A program made the position numbers and the translations under genes. Positions 1 to 12,300 of a stretch of DNA of 64,000 nucleotides are shown here, one piece after another. Source of the DNA: Erythrophleum ivorense (lineage: Eukaryota; Streptophyta; Magnoliopsida; Fabales; Fabaceae); assembly GCA_026724425.1 (NCBI GenBank), contig JAIUCV010000578.1, forward strand, positions 62,001 to 126,000, in the 5' to 3' direction. A model generated the notes under the pieces. That model was given only the letters and a program-made list of their open reading frames with translations. It made no database searches and was not told the origin of the DNA. Numbering within the stretch: position 1 is the first letter of the stretch; each line of letters opens with the position of its first letter.

Positions 1-1818
1 ACTAAACTTTATAAAAAGCACCAACTTGACTTATTTAAAAAAAAAGTTTTTGCAAAAATGAGCTTTTTTTTTTGGGACTTATATCTATAATTTTTAGGTT
101 AGATGGATTTTTTTAGTGTATAATTAAGTCTAATATAGAGATATATAAATAATACTTAAATGTTCTTATATTTTATTTATTTGTACTTAATTTTGTTTTA
201 CACAAACTTTTTAATTATTTAAAATCTTTTAATGTCCACTAATCCTTATTCTTTCTTCAAAAAGTTATTGTAGATTAAAATAGAATTTTTTTATTTTTTT
301 ATTTTCTAAAAAATTTAATTTATTTTCTTTAGTTTAAAAATGAATAATATTAATTTTTTTAAAATAATCTAGTTTTGCCCATGTTTAAAATTTATCCAAA
401 ACGTAACACCAAATTTAATAATTTATTAATTTAGATGTTAATTATTTATCTAATATTATTAATTCAAACTCAACATATTGTTAAATTTGATATTAAATTT
501 TAGATAAAATTGTGATATAAAAACAAGTTGGATAGTTTTAAAAAGTAAGAAGATAGTTTATTTATTTATTTTTGAATTAGGGGTTCATGTTAAAATTTTC
601 ATAGAATTAATAGACTAAAAAATATATTTTTCTTAAAAGAAATATTAAAATTCTTGCGTCATTTTGGTTTTTGTTTAGACAGCCACTTGGTTTTTAATAA
701 GATCTATAAATTAGAGAAAAACTTATGTATCATTTTTACAGTTGAATGGCCGGACTCGTGTCTCATGCCATGCATCCCCATATACAAGAAAACTATACCA
801 AGAATCTCACATCATCATTTTTCACATAAAAACAAAGACCGTACCCCCACATGCCCAAATACTGCTAAGTGCTAGCACATGTCTTTATGCCAGGCATCAA
901 CCGTCTCAATTTTGTCCTCTATAATTATATGGACCATTAAGTGTACCAATATAATTAATAATAATTTTGTTATTTTTGTAATAATTATTTAAGGTGTTAG
1001 TAACTTCACTAAAATATAATCATATAATTGATTATCAATACTTAACTTCTTTTTGTGCTGATAACAAATGATAATGATAACTCTAAAAAGATTTTATCGT
1101 TAAATGTAACTTATATATTAATTAAATATTGCTATCACATTAGCACATTACAAAACACGTTACCAATGATATTGGTGCATTTAATTTTTTAATATATACT
1201 AAAAATCTATTGTGTCAATATGTTACTATTATTATTCTCCACCAATCACTATTATATTTAAGTAGCACCTGCATCACAGATAGAGAAAATTCTTCGATAG
1301 GAAATATGCCCAATTAACACTTAATTATTCCATCTAGACAGCCTTTTTTCCCTTACAACACATGATAATTTCTATATTTTAATCTCTAACTTAACGATGG
1401 AAAATTTTAGGGTGGAACCTCACCAAGGAGGTCGATATCTTTAAGCCAAATAAAGTTGAATCGATCAATGGGCTTACTATAATATAACTGGCCAGTCAAA
1501 TTTTAATAAAACTATAATATTGAACAAGTTTCCTGGTAATGCATGGGGTTGACCGAGAAGGATAAAATTTATTAATGCTAGCTCTTTAGCAAAGCAGACG
1601 TTAACTCAATTTGTAAGCAAGGATCGTTGACCATCATCTAACAAACTCGCGGTTGTTAGCAGGTAACCATCATCTAATGCTGAGAAAAAGCAGAGTACAT
1701 TCACATGCAATGCCTCGCCGTCTTTGTCTCCAACTAATTACATCACATATTTGGCTCAGCTGGCCCTCTCTCTTCTTGTCTTTTAACGTAATCCCAAATG
1801 CATCTTCTTCTTCCATCG

Positions 1819-1851
<33 letters not shown>

Positions 1852-1896
1852 CTACCGTTGACTTCAATATGATCTTTGATACCCTGTAACTTCATC
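1..1896. other. AT-rich intergenic region upstream of the RING-H2 gene
   Basis: I see no gene here. The first 650 bases are poly-A/T-rich. The only short reading frames (around 654-924) have no recognisable motif. A TA microsatellite ends about 45 bases before the RING-H2 start codon. Confidence 0.6.
1822..1850. repeat. (TA)n microsatellite
   Basis: This is an uninterrupted TA dinucleotide run of about 29 bases, lying in the promoter or 5' UTR of the RING-H2 gene. It creates spurious reading frames rich in Ile-Tyr on both strands. Confidence 0.95.
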
Positions 1897-2397
1897 ATGG
1901 ACAACACAACAGATTCCTCTGGTTCTGGGAACATAAGTGGGTTTGGGTATGGCATAGGAGTTTCAATTGGGATTCTGCTTCTCATCACAACAATCACCCT
2001 TGCATCCTACTTCTGCACCCGCTCACAGCTTCCCAGTGCTCTGCCTACACGCAGGATGAATGCTGTTGAACCACAACACCATTCGGTAGTTGATGTGGAA
2101 GGGATAGATGAAGCTACAATTCTGAGTTACCCGAAGCTGCTCTTCTCTGAAGCGAAGCTCAAGAAATCTGATAATTCCACTGCCACGTCTTGCTCCATAT
2201 GTCTAGCCGATTACAAGGATAGTGATATGGTTCGGGTACTACCTGATTGTGGCCACCTCTTCCACCTCAATTGTATAGACCCTTGGTTGAGGATGCATCC
2301 CACGTGTCCACTCTGCAGAACATCTCCAATCCCAACCCCACTCTCAACGCCTTTGGCTGAAGTGGTTCCATTGGCCACCACAAGGGTTCCTAGTTAG
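1897..2397 (+). CDS. ATL-family RING-H2 finger protein (E3 ubiquitin ligase)
   Basis: This intronless gene encodes 166 aa, a typical size for small ATL ligases. A hydrophobic segment at about residues 16-40 is one membrane span following a short extracytoplasmic N-terminus. A Gly-Ile-Asp at about 69-71 matches the GLD-type motif of the ATL family. The C-terminal RING-H2 has ligands Cys99, Cys102, Cys118, His120, His123, Cys126, Cys137 and Cys140, with the family Pro before Cys138-140 and a Trp (DPW) at 130. By family knowledge it recruits an E2 and ubiquitinates membrane-associated targets, often in stress or defence responses; its substrate is unknown. A Met seven codons upstream (1876) is possible, but 1897 starts a more family-like N-terminus. 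The tail is Pro/Thr-rich. It most resembles the ATL68-71 group, but I cannot name an orthologue. Confidence 0.93.
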   Translation: MDNTTDSSGSGNISGFGYGIGVSIGILLLITTITLASYFCTRSQLPSALPTRRMNAVEPQHHSVVDVEGIDEATILSYPKLLFSEAKLKKSDNSTATSCSICLADYKDSDMVRVLPDCGHLFHLNCIDPWLRMHPTCPLCRTSPIPTPLSTPLAEVVPLATTRVPS

Positions 2398-2583
2398 GCT
2401 AAAACCAGAATGAGAATTTTGAAACTATTTGGTAACTCGAAGATCATTCTTACATCCTTGGAGAGTTTTTTTATCTTGTACTTTTTGGCTTAATTTTGCG
2501 TTGTAAATTCTTCTCCTATATACCCCTTGTGTGAAATTATCTTGAGGGGAAACCCTTGTAGTCCTTCATTGTCTACTACGTAG

Positions 2584-2625
2584 AATTGAATCATGAATTG
2601 CATTCTACCCTTTATTGTTTAAATA
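2584..2625 (+). repeat. Direct repeat, copy 1 of about 42 bp
   Basis: A stretch around tcatgaattgcattcta followed by cctttattgtttaa recurs with few differences at 3208-3250. The copies bracket about 620 bp downstream of the RING-H2 gene. Confidence 0.7.
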
Positions 2626-3207
2626 CAGACATGGACCCTTCTCAAGAATAGCAAACTATTAATCTTGTTCCATAACTAGGAATAAATATAGAATTTGGTT
2701 TCGTTTTTGTAAGTTTGGAGACTTAAAGGTTTACTTTGATCGAGGAGGGGAAAAAACGGTGAAACTTAATATAGATGAATGAGAATTAAATTGTGTATAA
2801 AAAATGTAAAGCTTAAAATGAAGGAACTATAAAAGCATAAACTCATTGCTAAGTCAATCATGTTAAGGGCAGGGTTATTACACGTTTCATTGATTGCCTT
2901 GTTGTGAATGTCTAGGATCAAGAAATAAGAGAGATTGGCACCATCCAATCTTAGAAGCAACACCACAGGGCCACGTTAAGAGAATATCATTTGGAAGTAT
3001 TACTCATGATGCATTATCTTGCAGAGAAAAATGGAACAGAATGGTTTACACTACCAATAGACGTCCGCGATGCAAAGAAGATACATGGTGGAGCCAACTG
3101 CCAGGTAAAGGCTTTACCCCTGCGATGTGTCCCAGAAGAAGGGAAACAAGAAGTGAAGAAGGAAGTCACTCAAGGCACATAAGGAGAACATCGAACCTCC
3201 GAAAGGG

Positions 3208-3250
3208 AAGTGAATCATGAATTGCATTCTAGCCTTTGTATTGTTTATGA
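3208..3250 (+). repeat. Direct repeat, copy 2 of about 42 bp
   Basis: This matches the stretch at 2584-2625 (shared core tcatgaattgcattcta, then a cctttattgttta-like tail with a small indel). It lies at the 3' end of the unidentified open island 2880-3220. Confidence 0.7.
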
Positions 3251-3892
3251 AAGGAGGAGGAAAATGGGGGTTGTTTTGGTTAGTAAGATTTTAAAAAGGT
3301 TTATTAATAGATATTTAAGAAAGAGTGTTATAAACGATAGAATTATATAGATATTGATAATTTTTAAAAACTGACTTTTTATATTTTTTTATATTTAATG
3401 ACATAGATATCTTATAATTTTTAAAATATTTATATTATACAACTATGTAAATTAACTTATTTATTTATTATAATTTATATATTTATCTTTACAAGTAAAG
3501 GCTTATAAATAAAAATTATATATTAAGTATGAAGTGTTCAAGTAAATAAAAATTATTTACTTATTTCTCCTCTTAAAATTTTCTCTTATTCTTGTCATTG
3601 TTTTTAATATCTTTCATTACTTTTACAATACTCTATACTATGTGAATTTTTTTTAATGAGAGTAATTTGTGAGATTTTAATTTAATTTAATTTTGAAGAA
3701 GCGAGTCTTTAATTTTATTGATTCATCTCTTTTATTTTATGTCATTTTGATATTGTTTCAATATTAGGGACAACATTCAATTTCACTGGTATATTGAAGA
3801 GAATATATCAATTTAAAATATTATTAAAAAAATTATAGTAATGGATAAAAAGGAAAAACTACTCTTACCCCACAAAAAATGAGTTTCATTTA

Positions 3893-3896
<4 letters not shown>

Positions 3897-3923
<27 letters not shown>
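3897..3923. repeat. (AT)n microsatellite
   Basis: An alternating AT run of about 27 bases in AT-rich intergenic DNA. Confidence 0.95.
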
Positions 3924-4533
3924 ACTTTTCAACCAAAATATGATAAATATATGATTTAATTTTAAAATATAAAATAATATAATTACTTAAAAAAAACTAA
4001 ACTTATATTTACTACTTTATATTTTTATGGTTAAATTTTTTAATTAAAATATGATAAATATATAATTTTTAATAATAACATGATATGTATGATTTAATTA
4101 AGAATTATATATTTGTCTATAAAAATTATTTATATGTTATATTATTTACACTTGTCATATTTTATTAAAAAAATTTGATAATGAAAATAAAATTAATTGA
4201 ATGTAAATTTTTAAAGAAAAAAGTTCTTGTAAAAAGTGAGTACAACAGTTTTATTTTGTTTTGATAAAACAAAAAAAAATATTTTTATTAATAAATAATA
4301 TTACTAATTTTTCTTAGTTACTCATAATAAAAAACAAATTCGGGGGAACCCAGATCGAAGGGGGCGGTTGCGTTGAAGAAACGTCGTCAGGAAGAAAAGC
4401 CTGTCAAGAACATACCAAACGTTCTTCGACCACCAACCAATCCTCCACACTCACACACATCCAGCCTTTCTTCGTTTCAGCTTGCTATCTATATACCTCA
4501 TTTCTTCGTTCACACATCGCAGAATCAGAATCC

Positions 4534-7124
4534 ATGGAGATTATATCCTTCAAGTTCATTGTTCCCTTCTCTTTACTGCTGTGTCTGATTTGCGCATTGG
4601 CCCACGCCGCCGATGTCCAGTACTGCGGTCACTCTCATTAACCCTTCCACGTTGTTCAAATTTTTGTTTTTCCAGATGCCATTGATTAAATTAAACTTTC
4701 TGCTTGATTGGTCCCTTTTAATATCAGATTTTTTTTAATTAGATATAGATTTCTTAATTGATTCAAGGTGATTTTTTTGTTGGAATGAATAAATGAAACT
4801 TTCCCTGGAAACTTAAAATTACATGCTCCATTTCCTATGGAGCCCTGTTCACCGTTGATGGCCTCTTTCCTATGACTGTTGCAAAAATTGTGTTTTCTCG
4901 GACGGAATATAATTGCTTGGGTAATTTGTGTTTTGTAATCCAGCATTCATCTTACCCAGTATTATGATCTCTTTGTTTGTTGTCTGACATCAATGTTAAG
5001 TTTTGATGGATTATATTGTAGATTCCCCCCCCCCCCCCCCCCAATAGCTGAATTAGTGAAATGTTTTGTTGGTATTTTTAATGTGTTAATTTTGTGAAAC
5101 AAATTCATACCTTAATTTACTTACGAATTTCATTATATATGCAGATAAGAAAACCGATTATGGTGTTAAAGTCAAAGGAGTTGAGATATCTCCTAATCCC
5201 ATTGCTAGAGGCCAGCCTGCCACATTCAGCATAGCTGCAGCTACTGGTACTGTGCAATATTATTAGTATATCCTTCTCACTTGTTTATTTGCTTATTGTT
5301 TCCTGTTTCTTATCATTATCATATTTCTTTTAATCCATTTGATGCTTGTTTATGTACATGGGTTTTGAAGAATTGTTATTTTAAGTATTTATTTCTTTAC
5401 AATGTTAAATTGGAAGTTTGAATTCCATTTTAGTTTTGTAGCACTAATTGCTTTACCAAGTGTAGGAGGATTTCCAAGACCATGGGAGGGATGGTATGAG
5501 GTCTTGGGAAGAAAGGGACGTCTTTGTTTTTTCTCTAAGCCAGGCTTTAAAACATATCGGAAAAGCGAGGAGAAAATATTGTACCTTTCGTTTTGTTGAA
5601 ATCCTTCTCTAGTAATTTTTTTCCCCATTGACAAAAACCATTTATGTCCTGTCTTTATATAAAAAACTCTATGACAGGACTAAGATTGTATAAATAACAA
5701 GTGGGCAAGTATTACCTTTAGGTAACAAAAGATAAAGCCTCGGATTATGAATTTCACATCAAAGCTTGTGTCCTGCCTCAGGGAAAGCAATATCTGGAGG
5801 GACTCTGGTGATTGATGTCGCATATTTTGGGTGGCACATACATAGTGAGACCCATGACCTTTGTGGAGAGACGACTTGCCCTGTTTCAGTTGGTGATTTT
5901 GTAGTTGCTCATACGCAACTTTTACCTGGATTCACTCCTCCTGTAAGTCATTGTTTTATTAATCTACTAAGATGCATGTGTGTTTGGGTGTTGGGGAGTA
6001 CAAATATTCATCTATTCAAATGGAAATTAGGTAATTAGAAGCAGTTTGCTGGTTTGTTTTATATAAATTGTAAGACAGCATTATCCTTATTTAGTGACCC
6101 AAATTTTAGTCACTTGTTCACATCTAAGAAAACCATTGACTATGTAATTTCATTTGCTTGAACACAGCTGGAATCTGATGGAACTTAGCATCTCATCTTA
6201 CCTATTTGTTGAATTGGTACTAGTATGATATTTGACTATAATTTGCAATATTTTTAATAAATGCTTATTAAATCCTTGTTTTCCCCCTCCATGCATATTC
6301 TTCTCGTTGTTTCACTTTCACCATATTTTTTTCTGAAACTGTGTAAAGCACCCACCAGACTTATTATGACAAAATAAAGTACCTCCTTAAGCTCTTTCTG
6401 TCTATCTCCATCTCTCCGTCTGCGTGTGCGCACATTCATGCTCATCTCTTATTATTAGTGGATAAAATGTCAAATTTAATCATAGTTTGTTTTTGTTAAA
6501 AATATTGGTTCTAAGCCTTGCACAGGGGTAGTTTACTTTAGTTAATACCACTATCTTTCTTATCTCTTGTCATTTGTCCTGAAATTAACTCTTGTGCCAT
6601 AAGCGCAGATATCTAGGCGCCTTCTACTGGCATAATGAATTTGTTGGCTTGTGTTTCTCCTTTTCCTTGACTGTGCCCCGATACTGGTTGAAAGTTGATG
6701 ATTGGATTTAGAATGTATCATTCAATCATTGTGAGGTCACACTGTTCATTTTTGGTTTCCTCCATGTTGTCAGTTATTATTATGGACTTATATTTGTCGA
6801 TGGCATATTTGTCTAACTGTCTAATAGCCAAAGGGCATCCTTCAAGGTGTTTAAATTTCAAGACACCCTAGCTACAATTGGTAAAGGAATGGATTTTGTT
6901 GTTAGGAGTATTTAATTCCAACATCTCTCTATTTCTTGTTCTATCTGACACTGTAGTGTGTCACTTTAATTTGATACATCATGGCTCTTACCATGTTTTA
7001 CATTTGCCGATTGCAGGGTTCTTACTCTTTGAACATGAAGATGTATGATGGAAACAAAAATGAGTTGACTTGCATTGAATTCGGATTTAATATTGGATTT
7101 GTCTCCTCTGTGGCTGATATCTGA
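4534..7124 (+). CDS. ML-domain (MD-2-related lipid recognition) protein, PG/PI transfer protein-like
   Basis: I read four exons, 4534-4627, 5145-5246, 5782-5942 and 7017-7124, joining in frame to 154 aa, the usual length of plant ML proteins. The introns obey GT-AG, although the first donor (gtcact) is weak. Residues 1-25 form a hydrophobic signal peptide ending Ala-His-Ala, so the protein should enter the secretory pathway or vacuole. The mature part has the ML beta-sandwich pattern: a paired-Cys start (VQYC), a KGVEISPNPIARG strand, a cysteine pair in the middle (CGETTCP) and a late Cys (LTCIEF). Family knowledge says ML proteins bind single lipids, including phosphatidylglycerol/phosphatidylinositol and sterols. 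Plant members are linked to lipid handling and immunity, but the ligand here is unknown. An 18-C run lies in intron 1. Confidence 0.93.
5025..5042. repeat. Poly-C tract in intron 1 of the ML-domain gene
   Basis: A run of 18 consecutive C residues in an AT-rich intron. Runs of this type are prone to length error in sequencing and slippage in vivo. Confidence 0.95.
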
Positions 7125-7404
7125 GTGAACTTAAATAATGATCCTGAAACATATGGTCAGTTACATACACGTAAACTGTTTGTAAGGATAACCCTTTCAA
7201 TGCTTGGATCCTTGTAAAATACTCCGGACCTTGCCAGCAGTTAGTGGTTTACAAATCTACTATGTACTTTATGACCATACTCAGAGGATTTAGACATGTT
7301 GATGGTGTAATGATATATGTCCCTTCCCTAATTCACACATTAGGGATTACATGTGGAATCCAATTTATTGTACTCTGCTCTATAATCATCAAGTGCATCC
7401 ATAC

Positions 7405-7597
7405 CAGTGGCGAAGCCAAGACCCTAGGAGATGCAATTTAATTTAAAATATAATAATTAAAGATATAGAGAGTAAGGTGTAAAAATATTAAGAGTAGAAG
7501 GTGTAAGATACTAAAACTTATATCCTTTTACTTGTAATTTTTTCTAAAGTGAGGGGGTGCATATGCCCCCTCTTACAGCAACGTGGCTCCGTCACTG
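7405..7597. mobile_element. hAT-superfamily MITE with perfect 8-bp target-site duplication
   Basis: The 193-bp element begins cagtggcgaagcc and ends ggctccgtcactg. The terminal inverted repeats match over about 15 bases with a few mismatches. It is flanked on both sides by atccatac (7397-7404 and 7598-7605), an exact 8-bp duplication as made by hAT transposases. The interior is AT-rich with no coding capacity, so it must have been mobilised in trans. The cagtggcgga-like terminus is common among plant non-autonomous hAT elements. Confidence 0.9.
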
Positions 7598-8360
7598 ATC
7601 CATACATAATGTAATACTTATTTCTAATTACGTATGCACAAATATTTTTCATGTTTTTCAAATTGGTTGGTTGTTAACGATGCGCTTTTGGGAATGGACG
7701 CATTGGTCACCATCTTAATTGGTTTTTTAATTCCCTTTTTCTTGCAAGACTTTCTTTAGTGTCTACCACTTTTTGTGCGTGATAGCTGCATGTGATTGCG
7801 GATTGTAGGATTAAAGGATTAAAAATCCGGTGATTCTTTGGAGAAAAAAGGTTTGTCACTTGGTTTGTTAAACGCTTATCCCGAGGGTTCTAGTTTGATG
7901 GAGGATATGGCTATTTAACACAATTGGTGCCGAATCATGGCCATTGGCACACTTTGTCTCCTTTGAGTCAAGCAACAAGTTGTGGTCCAAGGGCACCCTA
8001 TGTGTTAGTGGGTGCTTAACCTACTGAACCATGTGCCATATTGTCATATTGAGCTTAAGACTGGCTTGCTTCCCCATCAACTAAATCTTGTTGGGGAATT
8101 TTAGCCACTTAGTTTTTTCTAGTTGACAAGTATCCTTCACGGTTCATACCATAATTGAGGCACCAAATGGTAGGTAATAGGTCAGTGCATTCTAATCAGA
8201 TAAAAAAGGGGGAGATGGGTCAGCCTTGTCCCCACACCATGCAGTGATCATTCATAACTTAGTAAAGCTACCCAACACTACACAGCTTTTCAGTCTCCAC
8301 TTTATATTATAGCCACTGGAAAGCTTAAAGGAGAACTTATCGTCAACCCTCGATGTCCTC

Positions 8361-8367
8361 TATATAG
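8361..8367 (+). promoter_or_regulatory. Probable TATA box of the glutaredoxin-like gene
   Basis: The sequence tatatag lies about 95 bases before the start codon in otherwise mixed-composition DNA, followed by a C/T-rich stretch (ctcacctcttcttttc) typical of a plant 5' leader. Placement is by inspection only. Confidence 0.55.
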
Positions 8368-8459
8368 TGTCCATCCGACCAGTCACTCTCACCTCTTCTT
8401 TTCTTCTTTCCTTTTAGTGGGCAACAACGCATGCCATCCGATCCAGAGAGCTAGAAGAC

Positions 8460-9336
8460 ATGAAAGCAATGAGAGGCAGGTTCCTTAGGAAGTTGAAACT
8501 CACCCCAACCTTGAGCAACCTGAAACAAGGCCTAGTTTTTCAGCTCAATCCTCCAGAGATATTCTGCACCCAGAAATGTGCCACCCCACCCCCTTATTAT
8601 GATGATCAAGATCACAAGGGCAACCACCTGATTGGGCTGGATGTTAGCCTTAATGGAAGTGAAGATGATAAGCATGTTGAGGAAGAAGAAATGGAATTGG
8701 AATTCAGTCTTAGAAACAAAGACAAAGTTACATCCACCATAGGGTCCAAAGAGACACAGCTTGAAAAGCAAAGCCTAGTGGCTCCTACCTCGCCGGAGAC
8801 CAAAATGGAGCTTAATATCACTCAAGACAGCAAACTATACCCATCTCTGACAGATTTTGAAGAGATATGCCCACCACGGGGAAGCCAATCAGTAATTCTC
8901 TACACGACAAGCCTGAGAGGTATAAGGAAAACCTTTCAGGACTGCAAGACAATCCATTTCTTGCTGAGAAGCTTTAAAGTATTATACTATGAAAGGGATG
9001 TGTCACTGCACGTAGAATACAGAGAGGAGCTATGGAAGATCTTGGGTGGCAAAGTGATCCCTCCCAAGCTATTCATCAAAGGGAGGTACATTGGAGGAGC
9101 TGATGAAGTGGTTGGATTGCATGAGATGGGAAGGCTTGGGAAGCTTCTGCATGGAATACCAATTGACTTATCCGATCGCCCTTGCCCTGGCTGTGCTAAC
9201 GTGGGGTTTGCTATTTGCTCCAACTGTTGTGGAAGTTGCAAAATCTTCACCAGCAATGGGGGAAAACGACGAATTGTGCATCAGATGTCCTGAGTGCAAC
9301 GAGAATGGGCTTGTCAAATGCCCCATTTGCTGCTAG
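8460..9336 (+). CDS. Glutaredoxin-like protein (At5g39865-type), C-terminal frameshift at a G5 run
   Basis: An intronless gene. The uninterrupted frame runs 8460-9293 (277 aa). After a variable acidic N-terminal half, a glutaredoxin-like fold starts near residue 140 (VILYTTSLRGIRKTFQDC). As in this plant family, the CxxC active site is replaced. The conserved VIPPKLFIKGRYIGGADEV region and a Cys-rich end (CPGC, CSNCCGSCK) follow. Members normally finish with a second Cys motif of the form RCPECNENGL-x2-CPIC. That motif is present here but in the next frame (9285-9336). Losing one G from the run at 9258-9262 would make it continuous. This is either a sequencing error or a real +1 frameshift giving an 11-residue altered tail. 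Family members probably act in metal or redox binding; their substrate is unknown. Confidence 0.88.
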
Positions 9337-12300
9337 CTAGAATAAACTTGATCTAACTAGGATCATCTTGGCCTTGATCTTTGTACTGTATAATTGTCTT
9401 GTTCTATATTTATTAGTCTTCTACGCGTAATATGTATAATCTGGTAGTCCTTAGAATGGTACTGTACTGAAGTTATTTCAATGGATTAACTATTAGCCGA
9501 GGTTAAGAAACAAGATACTTGGAGAAGTTAGTTTTGGTTGCTGATTAAATGGATTATTGGTTTTGATGTTTTCACTAAAAGATAGTGTTGATTTCAGAGG
9601 AACATTTGCTGTCTCCGGGGCAGAACTTGGTTGATAAGTTGTAGTCACTCTTGTCCTCGTTCGTCACAAAAGAAAAATGGAATTAGATGAAGATTATGGG
9701 AAATGGAAGAACAGAAAATGTTGTTGAGAATAAAAGTAGAGGCAAGATGATTCTATCTGTTTCTGATAAACGCTAACAAGTTTGAGCTAACTCATTAGTT
9801 ATGGGTATAATTGGCCAGCTCTTGGGCAGAAGCATGCACATGGTTCTTCTTGAATTTTGAAGAAGTTAATATTCTGTATGGAAAAAGGCTATGTACCTAA
9901 AAGATGGTAGGGGCATACAACAAAGTGTCCATGATTAATGCACAAGCCATATTTTGGCTTTTGAAAAGATGACAAAGGGCCTTAATTCTTCAGTCTATAA
10001 ATAGCACATACTAATGCAGAAATGCAAAAGATTGAACAGAATGCCCAAATAATAGTTACTGAAATACGTATAACTAAATGAATTTGTGACACCTTTTTTG
10101 ATTTTATAGACACGTTTGGTCTATCATCATCATTACTCATCATCAGTCTCACTTTAAATATTGTCATTTTGATATGATATTATATATATATATATATATA
10201 TATATAATTATTGGCAAGGAATAAATGTTTTATGATAGCATTTGTGAGGTGTTATTTTCAAATGGTTCATATAATAAGGTCTGCTGCAAAAAGTGATAGT
10301 TGATGTATTAACTAACTAAAGGTAATCAATCTAATCATGTCAATCCTCATGCTGGCTAGATGCTGAAAAGCACTTTGTGTATAACTTTGAATCATTAGAA
10401 GAAAAAAGAAAGTTGTTGCAGTTAATACTATGTAGTTAAATAATTACGACATAGATGAGTGAAAACGAGATGAGATTTAACTGTTCTGGTGAAAATTAAG
10501 CAGTTGTTTTCAAAAGAATATAAGAAAAGGCAGATCTTTTGTAATATTTATCTGATTGGCATAAAATACTGTGTTAAATTTGCCAGACAAAACTTTTGAG
10601 TTATTACTGGCTAAAGTGCTTTAGTCTAATCTTGTTCTTGGAAGAAGAACTAGATTGTACGATGGGCTAATCAGAAGAAAATAGGTACAAAGAATTAGAG
10701 GTCCAATACAATGGCGCGAAGGTGGGAAGCGAAGCAAAATAGACGAGGAAAAACTCCTTTGGTGCATGGATAATTTAATTTTTAAATATTTAATTATAAG
10801 ATATATTTATATAAACTATAAGAAAATTTTAATATTTTCATATTAAATATGTCTTAAACAATATAAGAATATCTTAAATATTTGAAAAACTAAGATATTC
10901 ATTTGCCAAAACACTATCCAAGGGCCAGTTTCTTAGTGAAAACAAATATGTAATGTGTCATTAACACCATGTTTAGTATGTTAATAGAAAATAAAAAATA
11001 AAAATAAAAATTGATAAAATGTCAATTTTATCTTTATAATTATTATTTAACATTATTTATTATTTATTATTTAATCACTAGAAATAAAGATATTATAGAT
11101 ATTTTTTATCTATAAAATTACTTTTTTTTTCTTTTTCATTTTTAAATTTTTACATACAAGTTTATTATCACAAGTTCAAATCTTAATTATGTTAGTTTCT
11201 TACTGAACGGCAGGATTTTCTTTGTGAATACTTCTTTTCGTTGGTAATGCAGTAAAACAACAATTGTCAACAATTGAATTAAAATAGCCACATAAGAAAA
11301 TGGGCTCAAGAAGCCCATTTGATGCATACATATACCTAAGCCCATAAGTTCAAGTCTTTGAGGAGTGAGAGTGGCCTGCTGGTGGTTTTGAAGTAGTCCA
11401 TAAAACAACATTTCTATGAATCGATCCCAAACACAACTTTCTGAGCTGCTCCTCTGTGTGCGCGCGTTTTTGGTTGGATTTTCGGACTCTTCTCAGTTGA
11501 TCCTTCAAACATGTTTATTAAAGGGAAATGTGATGCAGCTGTATCGAAATTGTTCTCTGTTCAATAGAAATTTGGTATTGTATAGATGTCTAACAATTTC
11601 TTTAACAAGTATATGCACTTTGCTATTTTGACTGAGTTCTTGACCAAAATCTTTCATCGACAAATTTCATGAAATATGGCCTATGAAATTCATGGGTTAA
11701 GTCTTTTGCATGCTGTGTTATTAGTTATTATTATAGATGAAAAAACTGAACCAAATTGATCAACTTGATCAAAACATTGGTGAATTAATCAGAACTCTAA
11801 TTTATTTGACTTCTAAAATTGATTAAGGTAAACAAGTCAAGCTTGGCATTGAATTGATTTTGCACTAATTTTTTATTTTTTGTTCAAATCAGAATTAACA
11901 TTTTATGGTGAAGACTAGTAACATTTAATAAATTTCACCCAATTCAATTTATATCAATTTGTTATTATATACAAAATAATTTAACTAATTTTGATATTAT
12001 TAAATATTTAATATATTTAAAATAACATATACTAATTGAATTATAAAATATTTTATAACTTTTTTTATATTTAAAAAAATTCAACTTCAATTTAATCATT
12101 AAATCATCAACTACTTCTTATCTAGGTTTAATATCTAATTTGATTTTTGAAACATTGATATAGATTTCGTTAATATTTTTGGGAAACATCAAATTTCATA
12201 GTATATTTATCAAGATAAAAGAAATAATATAGGAAATATTTAAAAAAAGAAAAAAAGAGCGAAGAACTTTCAGAGGGAAAAAGGCGAGTCTAGAATCTTC

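Larger units (their letters stand above)
2398..4533. other. Intergenic region between the RING-H2 and ML-domain genes
   Basis: 2398-2620 is probably the 3' UTR of the RING-H2 gene. 2880-3220 is an island of more balanced composition with open frames in two phases and no recognised domain. It ends in a copy of about 40 bases also found near 2584. 3260-4320 is very AT-rich with a TA microsatellite. 4330-4533 is the likely promoter and 5' UTR of the ML-domain gene. Confidence 0.6.
7125..8459. other. Intergenic region between the ML-domain and glutaredoxin-like genes
   Basis: It holds a hAT-type MITE (7405-7597) and the promoter of the glutaredoxin-like gene. The stretch 7780-8300 has fairly balanced composition but no recognised coding or repeat identity. 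Confidence 0.6.

Noticed and set aside
11187..11631. Back-to-back short open frames between the glutaredoxin-like and NT-C2 genes
   Set aside because: No motif, no splice structure and AT-rich surroundings.
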